In this document: positions 55,381-64,000 of the stretch, piece after piece
Numbering within the stretch: the first letter of the stretch is position 1
Layout: every line of letters begins with the position of its first letter
DNA from: Nothopassalora personata
Lineage: Eukaryota > Ascomycota > Dothideomycetes > Mycosphaerellales > Mycosphaerellaceae
Length of the DNA: 64,000 nt
Direction of reading: 5' to 3'
Assembly: GCA_033816765.1 (NCBI GenBank)
Contig: CM066292.1
Location: 186,001 to 250,000 of the forward strand
Translations under genes and position numbers: made by a program
Notes under the pieces: model-generated
The model's database searches: none
Told to the model about the DNA's origin: nothing
Seen by the model: the letters and a program-made list of their open reading frames with translations, nothing else

Positions 55381-55418
55381 TAGCGTATATAGATTATAAC
55401 AAGGGGAAGCTTTAGAAC

Positions 55419-55617
55419 TATTAGGACTACGAGGCTATAAGGGGATATCGTAATATATAGCACGCCTACGATCTTCTAATCGTAGATAAACTAAAGCTTA
55501 CCTTCTTCTATAGGCGCTATACGCGTCTCTTAGTATATATATACGTATTACGTACGGCTTACTAAGCCGGGTATAGCCGTATTATATATAAGGGTTAGCT
55601 ATAGGCTACCCTTATAA
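55419..55617 (-). repeat. Gypsy-4 5' LTR (right)
   Basis: This 199-bp repeat matches 47874-48072. Confidence 0.75.
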
Positions 55618-55689
55618 TATCCTAGGACGAGGACTTATAGTTTAATAATTATTCTATATAGTTAATATAGGATTAATCCGTAGTTCTAG

Positions 55690-57045
55690 TTAAACTAGCG
55701 CCGTTATTACCTAGGAACGTTAGCTTTAGGCTTCCGAAACTACTATCTCTACCGCCGTAGGAATAAGAGGTAAAAGACCGTAAAGTAGTAGTCCGTAAAG
55801 TAGTAGCCCGTAAAGCCGTAGATTATTAAGTAGTAGATTATAAGGCTACCTTTCCTACTAGTAACTTTATCGACGACGCTACGTTTAAGGAATATATACG
55901 AATAGGTAGACTCGAGTCGTTACTACATATAACGCCTCGTAATAGAGAGAGTAGCGCTTTAGCCGTAACTACTATAAAGAAGGTCCTATAGAAACTACTT
56001 AAGCCCCTAAAGTAGTATAATACTACTATATCTTTATCTAGATCTACGTCTATATCTATATCTACTAAGAAACGGGCTACGACTAAGAGCTAGAGAGGCT
56101 AATATATGTTACTAGTAGTAGTTCGTCTAGCCTAGCTAGTCTACCTCTTATACTACCGTAGCTATGCCTACCTATATATAGCGACTCTAATCTAGATACC
56201 GAGTACCTAATATATACTAACGACTAGAATAATAGCTAAGTCGTCCGATATTAAACTATATACGGCTATTGTATATACCTAAAGTATATATCTAGACTAG
56301 TTACGATATATACTAAATCTATATATTCCTACTATTAAGGAGTGCTAGTACTAGACTATAGAGATCCGTGTCTACTACCGGCCTCGTAGCTAGACTAAGA
56401 AGTTAAATATAACATTAGGGTATTATAGTATAAAGTATCGTAGTAGGAAGTATCGTAGTAGGAAGTATTATAGTAGGAAGTATCGTAGTAGGAAGTATCG
56501 TAGTAGGATATTATATCTTAGATAATGCCGGTAGAGTAGGCGGCTATAGCGGACCTAGAAGATAACTTATTTTATAACTTCACGGCTTTTGACGACCTAC
56601 TAGACGAGACCTTATAGCTATAATTAGAGTTAATCTAAGGCTCTTAGTAGGATCCTCTACCGTAAGATAATATACTATAGTAATATATCTAGTAATAAGA
56701 GATTTAGCGGTAAGAAATCTAGTAGCCGTAACCTTAGCTATAGTAAGAGCCCGTCGGTTTATAAGATATAGTATAGTAGGAGTCTACTAAGGATCCAAAC
56801 TTATAAGTAATACGACGTCTAGCTAGTACTTCGAGGGCTAATTAGATAGTTACTATAGGCGCTATATTAAGCTCGCTAAGTGTTACGGGTAAACGACGTA
56901 TATACTAAAGTTCTATAAAGTATATAATAAGTTCGATATAGAAGAAAGGGGAAGTCGAACGCTATCCGAAGAAAAGGTGTCGGAAAGCAATCCGAACGTA
57001 TAGGCGTAGCCTATGCTAAGAAATAGGGGCCCGCCCCTTACACTA
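55690..57045 (+). pseudogene. RIP-degraded coding-like region with 15-bp repeat, identity unknown
   Basis: A plus-strand frame broken by TAG reads as protein (FIDDATFKEYIRIGRLESLL, ITPRNRESSALAVTTIKKVL). It includes a 15-bp tandem repeat (AGTATCGTAGTAGGA, ~56435-56512) encoding KYRRR units, and ends in a basic segment. It may continue the host sequence left of Gypsy-4. No family is recognised. Confidence 0.35.
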
Positions 57046-58640
57046 CCTCCCTCCCCCTTCGCCGCCTCTAGCCGTAGTTCCGCCCGATAGATACCGTCTA
57101 TATACGTATTTACGCCGGTGCTCGCTATTATCCTACCCGGAGCCTATTATCCTAGCTATTTTTAGTACTTAGCGCTACTTTCTAACATTACTCTATATTA
57201 TCCTAACCTATTAATAGCGACGCTTATTGTTAGGCTCGTAATAGGAAGTGCCCGAGCTACTCTTCCTTATTGTCTAGCCCCGCCAACGTCGAGGCGTAGT
57301 ATTATTACCTAGGTAAGTGTAAGGTTAACTATTGTCTACTAAGTAATAATAGCTATTGCTATATATAAATAATAGGAACCTAGAATATATCTTTAGGTTC
57401 TCGTTCTCTTTTTCTTTCTTACTTTCTTTCTTTTCCTTGTTACCTACCGTTAGCGTAAGTAGCCTCTCCCCCTCCCCCTAGCTAAGCGTCCTTAGCCTTA
57501 GGGGGGATACGGTTACATATCTCTTACCTACCGCTTAGGGATCCGACGTTTTCCCTACGGCTTCCGATAGATACTAATAGTATGCCGTAAATAGAAACTA
57601 CTACTACTACTATATCTCCTATTAATACTATTAAGTAAGTCCGAATAAATTCCTACGTAGACCGATATATTCTAACTAGAACGTAGTATAAAATAGCCTA
57701 ACGCCGTATCTACTACATTCCCTACGCTACTATTAGCGTAGACTACGTCTCCTAGTATATAAGTACCGGCCTCTACTATATTCTTATTAGAGTCCGCTAA
57801 TTATTCCTAGGGCGTAACGGCTCGCGCCTACTAGGCCTATAATACTGACCGTAAGCATTACGAGGATATATATGTACTACGCGGACCCCGAAGGAAAATT
57901 ATAGCTAACCGCGCGTTTTAGGCCGGAGCTTACCTACGCCGCCTACGCTAAGTAGACCCGCGCTACTAACTAGAACCGTACGTAAGTATCCTCCCTAGCG
58001 GCCTCCGCGTCTTTTCTACCGGCTTACGGTCTTTTAGCAACGACGCCCGTACTAAGCTCCGCGCCGTCCTTAAAGTCTAGAAGGCTTTAAAGCCTCTCTA
58101 GCGTACTAGCGTACTCTCCTAGTAAGTTTCCCTAGTCCCCGCCTCTTTTTACGCGCTTACCGGTTCTTTTAGTACGGTCGCCGCTAAGGTTATAGGTACT
58201 ATAGCTAATACCTAGCTTACCTTTAGGTAGACGTATATACTATAGACCCCGTTATAAAACTATCGCTAACCGACTCTTTAGTCCCGGGGGCGCCCTACGC
58301 GACCTCCAGCTAGGCTAGCGCCGCGTACGTTAGGCCTCGGCCTCCTCTAACTTGCCTTCGGGCACCTCCGTCTTTCGCGCGGGCCGCGACCGGGCTATTA
58401 TAGTATGTAGCTATCTCGAAAGGGATTGAGCTCTACTACTTTTACGGCGGACGCTACTAAAATAAAAGGTCCTTAAACTTACCTATACCTTCTTACTTCT
58501 CTCTATCTCCTAAAAAGACTCCCTAACCTAAAAGAAACGCCTACCCTTTCCTAAACGCCTATATCTACGCTAAATCCCTAGTAATCCTTACCTTTTTGCC
58601 GTTTTTCCCTTCTTTTCCTATCCTATACCTCCTTTGGTCC
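57046..58640. other. RIP-affected, more GC-rich segment; no domain recognised
   Basis: The strand opposite to Gypsy-5 has a frame with few stops around 57870-58400 (Ala/Ser/Leu/Arg-rich). This might be another antisense frame of a Gypsy element, but nothing is diagnostic. A CTTTCTTTC-type pyrimidine run lies at ~57400-57435. Confidence 0.3.
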
Positions 58641-58689
58641 GTTATATATTATTAGGTTACTATATTTCCTCTTAAAGTTATCCGCGGCT

Positions 58690-59782
58690 ACTATGTCCGC
58701 GAGCTACCCTAATAGTTCCTATATAGGCTTATAGTATCCGGTTTATTTTACTAGGACTTTGCGTACTCGGCCTCTACCTCTAACCTTAGTTCTAGCGTAA
58801 AGGATCTCTTCTACCTACTACTCTTCGTAAGACTTATTATAATAGGGTCCGGCTATTTGTTATTAATCTCCTATCTAGGTAAGGGGTCTTAGCTTATAGG
58901 TCGTAGTAAGTTAGGATAGAAGATCGGGTAGATCCCGTCGGGGATCCTAGATAAGTATATAGATAACGGTAAGATTACTTCTACTACCGTATACTTCGCG
59001 TGTCTATAGTCGATGCTCTTCTTTAGTTATGTAGTAATATAGTTACGTAGATCTAGCTAAACTTTATCGCCTATACGATAGATTAGTACGGGCTTCCTAT
59101 CCTAGTTAGCGTAGTCCTCCTATCTTTAGGCGGCTTCCGCTATACTCGCCTAATATAGGTCCGTAATCTTTTATATCCTTTCTACGAATAGCGTTACCCG
59201 TTACGTAGCGTCTAGCTAAGACGTCTCTAGATCCGGTTATAACTAGACGGGTAATAGTACCTCGTATCCGTATACCGCGAAGAAGGGGCTTATTCCTAGC
59301 CTAGCGTAATACCGCGCGTTTAGAGTAAGTTGTACCGTAGGGAGCTAGCGTTTCTAGTCGGACTACTTATAGTTAATATAGTTACGAAGGTAAGCCTAGA
59401 CTTCCTAGTTTAATCTTTCCGGGCCTCCGTCGGTTTATAGGTAGTAAGCGGAGCTAAGCCTCTATTTTATACTAGTTAAATAATAGAAGGTCCTCTAGAA
59501 GGCGCTCGTCTAGTTAGTACTACGGTTACTCGTAATAGCTTAAGGTAGGCTATAGTATCTTACCTAGTAGTCTAAAAACCTTTTAGCGTAGTCCTCGGCC
59601 TTTATAGTAGATATTGCTTCTAAAACGACGGTCTTACTTAGTCGATCCTTAATTACCTAGAGGTAAGTGTTCTCTTACGACTCGGGTATATCCGTTATAA
59701 AATCTATCGAGATCTTCTAGAAGAATCGGTCGGGGACCGGTAAGGGTTATAGGAGGCCGTGTTTTTATTCCCTCTATACCTT
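58690..59782 (-). pseudogene. Gypsy-5 integrase and chromodomain (truncated by Gypsy-3)
   Basis: The minus strand shows integrase blocks: DLDRFYNGYTRVV (~59680), a D/G-rich region equivalent to TDGGPE-x-x-N (~59430), and LGISPFFAVYGYEVLLP (~59260). A chromodomain follows (EEILYARTKVRGRGRVRKVLVK*TGY, ~58750-58825). It is cut at 59783 by the Gypsy-3 LTR; its own LTRs were not identified. Confidence 0.6.
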
Positions 59783-60269
59783 TGTTATTGTCTCGTTCTA
59801 GGGCTAATCTTAAAGGAGAGATAAGTTAAGTTACGTGGCGGTATTATTCTTTAGAGAGGCTGGAGCAAGCTAAGCGAAGATGAATGATAGGAATAAGAGT
59901 TGTATTCCAATTAGTGAGATAGTAACATAAGTTGAACGTATTAGAACCATAAGGGTTTCTAGCGTTCCTAAATACAAAGGAAATTATTATTGATCTACTC
60001 CGATCTGTTAATCTGTTTTACAGATCGTATAGAGTAATAGATTAATTACTGTCGTGCTCTATTCTAATCTGTTGATCTGTTTTACAGATCGTATAGAGCA
60101 ACAGATCAATTACTGTCGTGCTCTGTTCTAATCTGTTAATCTGTCTTATAGGTCTCGTAGAGCAATAGATTACTCTATAGTAGCTGTGCCTTTCCAGCTG
60201 TAGTAGCGCCTACTTAACTATAGAGGCTCTAATTGGTCGCTAAGCATTAGCCTAATCTAACCCGTAACA
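59783..60269 (-). repeat. Gypsy-3 3' LTR
   Basis: This 487-bp LTR reads, on the minus strand, TGTTACGGG...GACAATAACA. Its outer half matches the solo LTR at 45508-45941. The inner half contains about three ~64-bp tandem units (CTGTCGTGCTCTRTTCTAAT...GATCTGTTTTACAGATCG, ~59995-60180) absent from the solo LTR. Confidence 0.82.
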
Positions 60270-60441
60270 CTATCCCCCTCTTAGCTTAGCTCGTCCCGAG
60301 CTTAGGTTATAGTTCTGTCGCCTTGTCCCTTCGTTTAGTGCTTTTGTTTATGTCGTCCTTAACATACTAAAGGCTCCTTCTTCCTCGAGTACCTCTCGTC
60401 GTCTCAAGTTAGCGGAAACCATCGACAACTTCGGAGAAATA

Positions 60442-60915
60442 ATGGTGCGGTCCTATTCTAACTGTCGGGCGCATTCGCGGGTGTATAAGGTGCATGTGTT
60501 ATCGAGGCGGTGCAATAAGTGTGTTCGTCGAAACATCCGTTATGATATAAAGGTGTCGCGTTCCGAGTTCGATCGCCTTACTAGTGAAAAGAAGAAACTG
60601 CAGCGGTAGATAAAGGAAGCCCGCGAGGCTTAAGAGCGTACCCGCGAGGCCCTTAATACTACGTATGCGAAGGAAGAACGGTTGCGTAGGTAGATAGAGC
60701 TCGTAGATTAGAGAGCTAACGAGGCTATTGCCGTAGAGTCGGCGGATCTATTAGAGCTAGAGTAGGAGGGGTTAGCGGACTTCCACCTAGCTCCTAACAC
60801 TTAGAATCTTCTTATCGACTAGGGTTATGATATCTCCTCCGATTTCTAGTTATATAGTCCTCCTTCTCTTCGGGGTTCTTCCGGCGCTAGAAATACTCTA
60901 TTAGAAGTAGCCGGC
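60442..60915 (+). pseudogene. antisense coiled-coil-like reading frame with Cys pair in Gypsy-3
   Basis: ATG at 60442 starts a frame antisense to the element, between chromodomain and 3' LTR. It has an N-terminal RRCNKCVRRNIRYD segment (C-x2-C, with Tyr where a further Cys would sit). A charged helical stretch follows (KKKLQR, EERLRR, ELVD) with TAG only at Gln-type positions. The rest is Leu/Ser-rich. It is comparable in place and character to the antisense frame of Gypsy-1. A short Cys cluster plus coiled coil suggests nucleic-acid binding, but this is inference. Confidence 0.5.
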
Positions 60916-61321
60916 AGTTCTTAAGGTTTTTCTCTAGTTCCTAGGTATTTTCTAATTCGTCGTATCCTTTCCATTTAATAAGGTATCGCTAACCTTTCTT
61001 ATCTAGGATTCTTTCTACTTCGAATTCGTTTTCTACTTCCGGTTCGAAATGGAAGCTCTCTTAGTAGGGTGTTTTAGTGTCTACGGGTTCTAACTTAGAG
61101 ATATGGAAGACTAGGTGGATTCTTGCGTCTAGTAGTAGTCGTAGGCGGTAATTAACTAGTCCTATAACTTTGTCGATAAAAAATGGTCCGACCTTAACGT
61201 GATCTAGTTTCTTAGTCTATCTTCTTGTTCTCAAGTTTTTTGTAAGGAGATAGACCTTATCCCCCTCTTTTAGTAGAGGTGCCATTTTTCTTATGTCCTA
61301 CCGTTATTAAGACAGTTTTTA

Positions 61322-61513
61322 TTATGTATCTTCGATCGCCTTACGTGTTTCTTTATGCACTTCCTTAAGAGTATCCGTCGTCACGATTGCTCTTTCGGCT
61401 TGTAGGTGAGATCTAGGTGTTCTAAATAGGTTAGGATCTTTGCTAAAGTTCGTATAAAATGGTGTCGTTAAAGTTGTCTCTAATTTGTGGTTGTTTAGTG
61501 TAATCTGCGCCAT
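61322..61513 (-). pseudogene. Gypsy-3 integrase segment (open stretch)
   Basis: Sixty-three residues without a stop match the equivalent Gypsy-1 segment at ~19000-19180. They lie in the C-terminal part of integrase, after the catalytic core. This is a fragment of a broken polyprotein. Confidence 0.75.
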
Positions 61514-62603
61514 TAGTAGTAATGAGACCTAGTTGTCTTATGCAAAATTGATGTAGTGTCGTAGGTATTGTTCTAGCGTTTAATTCATCCTTTCGGTTTG
61601 TCCGTCTGTTTCCGGATAGTATGCTATTAACAGCTTGTGTTTGATTCCGATCGTTCCTATAAGCGTCTTCTAGTAGTTTAATGTGAATAACTTGTCTCTA
61701 TCCGTTATAAACGCTCGAGGGAATCCGTAGTATCGGATAAGTCTATCTAGTGTAAGGTATCCGAGCTGCTCTACATTGTATGTCTCTAATGTAGGAATAA
61801 AGTATACGTATTTCGTAAGTCTATTAACTATAACTAGTATTATGTCGTATAGTTGTTTCGTAACTTAATCTCTTAACGGTAGGAGTTTCGTAATAAAGTC
61901 TATTATAACTTCGTCCTATGGTTTTATCGGTAGTGTCCTAAACTGTAGGTGACCGTATTTTGCATGTCTCGTAGTCTTGTTTCGTTAGTAGTGTACGCAT
62001 TGTTTAATGTAGCGTGACACCTTAAGTCTTATCTATAGGAATGAGAAACTACGTTATATTAGGTCTATTGTTTTTAAAGTTCTAGGGTGTCTATAAGTTA
62101 GTCCGTCGTAATGTTATCGTATGCATTCTTCTTCTCGATCCTTAGGTACTTAGTATTTTCCTTGCGATATAGGGAATTGTTGGTCCCTATCGCCTAATAT
62201 CCGTACGATGTTATTAAATTCTCTTATGTTAGTACTAAGACTTCCGTCGGGGTTCGTCTTTAATATTTTGTGTTATACTGGTTCTTTTTCTTCTATGTAG
62301 TCGCTTCTTCGGCTTAGCGCGTCGGCGCGGCCATTCTCTCGTCCTAGAGTATATTTGATTTTGAACTTATAATATCCTACTAGCTCCGACTAGCGGGCTT
62401 GCCTTCGGGTAAGTTCTTTCGTCGTCGTGAAGTACGTAAGATTCTTTATAGTTAGAAAGAACCGTTAACTTTGGTAGGCCCTCGATATATACTCTCTAAT
62501 GTTATATAGTAGTAACAATAGCTAGAAGCTCTTTATCATGGATGTCGTAGTTCTATTCCGCTATAGTTATTTTCCGGGAGTAATAGGCTACTAGGTGTCT
62601 TTT

Positions 62604-63376
62604 GATTGATTGATTTGATTGATTATTCCATTAACGTGCTATTTGAGTCAAAGACTATGCAACACGGGTCTCGAGAACGAGACCAAAATTTGAGAGAAGG
62701 AGAAAAGCCCCGTCGTACCCCGGACGTAAAAACTCCTTAAAAGATGCGAGCAACGCTCGCTATTCGAACCGTAAATCGAATATATTGCGGCGTAGTACGC
62801 GCGTACCCGGTAGTCGTGTCTTGTCGAGAATTGCGGTTTGTCGCCTTGCCCCGGGCGAGACAAGTTTTGCGCCCGTGTCTCGTTCTTGTTTTAAAAAGCC
62901 AAGCCGGCCGTACCCGTACGCACCGAGCAAAATCCCAAGAAACACCCGTTGCCTCTGTTTCAAATCCAGTCGCGTTCTCCGGTCTCGAGTGTAGCTCCTC
63001 GGTCGCAGTGGCCTCGCTGTCGTCCCCCCCTCGGCCTCTCTTGGTTCCAGCCGTGCAGTATACGTGGTTTGCGCCCCTAAACGCCTCTCTTGGTTCCAGC
63101 CGGCAGTTTACGTGGTTTGCCGGGACGACAGGTAGACAGCGCCTTCGTTGTTCGAGCGACGTGTACGCTATGTACGTCGCTTTCCCTTCTCGCAGTTCCG
63201 GAGTTCTTGTTTGTAGATTTTGAGCGTATCTCGTTCGTTCGGTTCGTCCGACCTGTCTTTTCTTGTTTCGAGTCGAGTAGGCTTGTGTTTTTCGAGAGAG
63301 AGAGTCTTAGTTTCTCTTCGTCGTAACGAAGATACTTACGTCGTCCGCCGCGTGAAGGCGCTCTCTATAGGACGAC
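62604..63376 (-). mobile_element. short non-autonomous retroelement with 5' HDV-like ribozyme (copy 3, full length)
   Basis: This 773-bp unit is flanked by a perfect 14-bp duplication ACTAGGTGTCTTTT (62590-62603, 63377-63390). It differs from copy 2 by a longer TTGA tail, one inserted A (changing the plus-strand frame from 111 to 159 residues) and about one substitution. Both copies share the same 5' boundary, so this is the true start rather than a random truncation. It is inserted in the RNase H region of Gypsy-3. Confidence 0.88.
63299..63376 (-). ncRNA. HDV-like self-cleaving ribozyme (copy 3)
   Basis: The sequence is identical to copy 2 over the ribozyme. P1 is GTCGTCC (63376-63370) with GGACGAC (63346-63340), P2 is AGAGAG/CTCTCT, P3 is GCC/GGC, P4 is CTTCGT/ACGAAG, and CTAAG is in the joining strand. 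The first nucleotide follows the target duplication directly. Confidence 0.82.
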
Positions 63377-63399
63377 ACTAGGTGTCTTTTCCTATCGTA

Positions 63400-64000
63400 T
63401 GTCTATGTTAGACACGCGCCTATTACTATATTAGACGCATCGGTCTCGATGTGGACTTCCTTACTACTATCGAATAGTCGAAGCATAGGGGCTAAAGCGC
63501 ATTGTTCCTTGAGTTTCTTAAACGCTTTAATCTGTTCCTTTCCCTATTTCTAAGTAACGTCTTTTCTCGTAAGCATCGTTATTAGTACTGCTGTCTTTAC
63601 GTAGTCCTTAATGAATTTCCGGTTGTAGTTCGCTAGTCTAAGGAATGATTGTACGTCCTTAACTTTTTTCGGTTCTAGCCATTCTCTAATTAACTGTATC
63701 TTCGTAGGGTCGATCGTTATCCCTATAGTACTAATAATAAAGCCTAAGAATTTAACTTCTTTCTTATAGAATTCGCATTTCTCGGGTGCCGTCTTAAATC
63801 CTAATTACGTAAGTCGTTCGAAGACGTCCTAGACTTATTTTATGTGTTCCTATAGGGATCCTTTTGTGTAGACTAGTATGTCGTCTATATAGGCGATAAC
63901 GCATACGTCGAGTAGGTCTCTAAGTGTTTCGTTAACAAGGTCCTAGTAGGATGCGGGTGCGTTAGTTAATCCTATTAGCATAACTAAGAATTCGTAGAGT
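63400..64000 (-). pseudogene. Gypsy-3 reverse transcriptase and start of RNase H (partial)
   Basis: Minus-strand reading matches the Gypsy-1 RT: a block ending NRKFIKDYVKTA (~63610), FLGFIISTIGITIDP (~63715-63755), the thumb-region KCEFYKKE (~63760-63780), and the YIDDILVYTKG catalytic box at ~63860-63895. The frame runs off the right edge at 64000. Confidence 0.75.

Larger units (their letters stand above)
47874..55617 (-). mobile_element. Gypsy-4 LTR retrotransposon (RIP-degraded)
   Basis: The 199-bp direct repeats at 47874-48072 and 55419-55617 bound the element (about 7.7 kb, including a 761-bp later insertion). On the minus strand from right to left: gag (~54400-55380), RT with YLDNILIYS in place of YxDDILIYS (~53110-53155), RNase H, integrase (~51200-52300) and a chromodomain (~50690-50840). 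A purine tract (GAAGGGGAGGTAG on the minus strand) lies next to the left LTR. Target duplications were not resolved. Confidence 0.8.
59783..64000 (-). mobile_element. Gypsy-3 LTR retrotransposon (same family as Gypsy-1), partial
   Basis: The 3' LTR is at 59783-60269 and the element continues beyond the window. The minus strand carries a chromodomain (~60925-61060), integrase (~61070-62250), RNase H (~62300-63480, interrupted by the short retroelement at 62604-63376) and RT (~63480-64000). The 63-residue open stretch at 61322-61513 is the same integrase segment as in Gypsy-1 (LNNHKLETT...NFSKDPNLFRTPRSHL). RIP is lighter than in Gypsy-1. The polypurine tract AGGGGGATAG precedes the LTR. Confidence 0.85.

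Overview
The window reads as nuclear DNA of a filamentous ascomycete fungus (Pezizomycotina; class and species cannot be fixed from sequence alone). It has two kinds of DNA. About 1-23.9 kb and 43.0-64.0 kb are nested transposons in which CpA/TpG is scarce, TpA is abundant and CpG is kept. Their reading frames are broken almost only by TAG/TAA codons, the footprint of repeat-induced point mutation (RIP). About 23.9-43.0 kb is an island with ordinary codon use and short introns (52-121 nt).

Left transposon block: a decayed Copia pol fragment and a mariner remnant; a miniature LTR element (TRIM, 144-bp LTRs) split by a Gypsy element (Gypsy-1, 404-bp LTRs), itself split by an 11.9-kb Gypsy element (Gypsy-2, 376-bp LTRs). 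Each layer has a matching 5-bp target duplication (CTTAT, GGTAG, ACTAG). A second, intact TRIM lies at 22180-22814.

Island: a RecQ-like helicase pseudogene without a Walker A motif, divergent from a gene for an acidic repeat protein with a premature TAG; a repeat-rich stretch with a 0.75-kb polypurine tract; a 0.5-kb element with 50-bp inverted ends; then five further gene models (two membrane-anchored proteins, one protein with internal repeats and an SH3-like end, one small membrane protein, one coiled-coil protein). Minisatellites sit at both edges of the island.

Right transposon block: an integrase-core gene interrupted by a barely mutated solo LTR and a 206-bp MITE; Gypsy-4 (minus strand, 199-bp LTRs); a RIP-degraded unidentified reading frame; the 3' end of Gypsy-5; and Gypsy-3 (minus strand), which runs off the window.

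The most unusual item is a short retroelement present three times (1026-1316, 48933-49693, 62604-63376). It shows no RIP, has 13-14-bp target duplications and a TTGA-type tail, and its two full-length copies are almost identical. Their 5' ends fold by eye into an HDV-like self-cleaving ribozyme whose predicted cleavage site is exactly the element boundary. A second recurrent oddity is an antisense coding-like frame between integrase and 3' LTR in Gypsy-1, Gypsy-3 and Gypsy-4.
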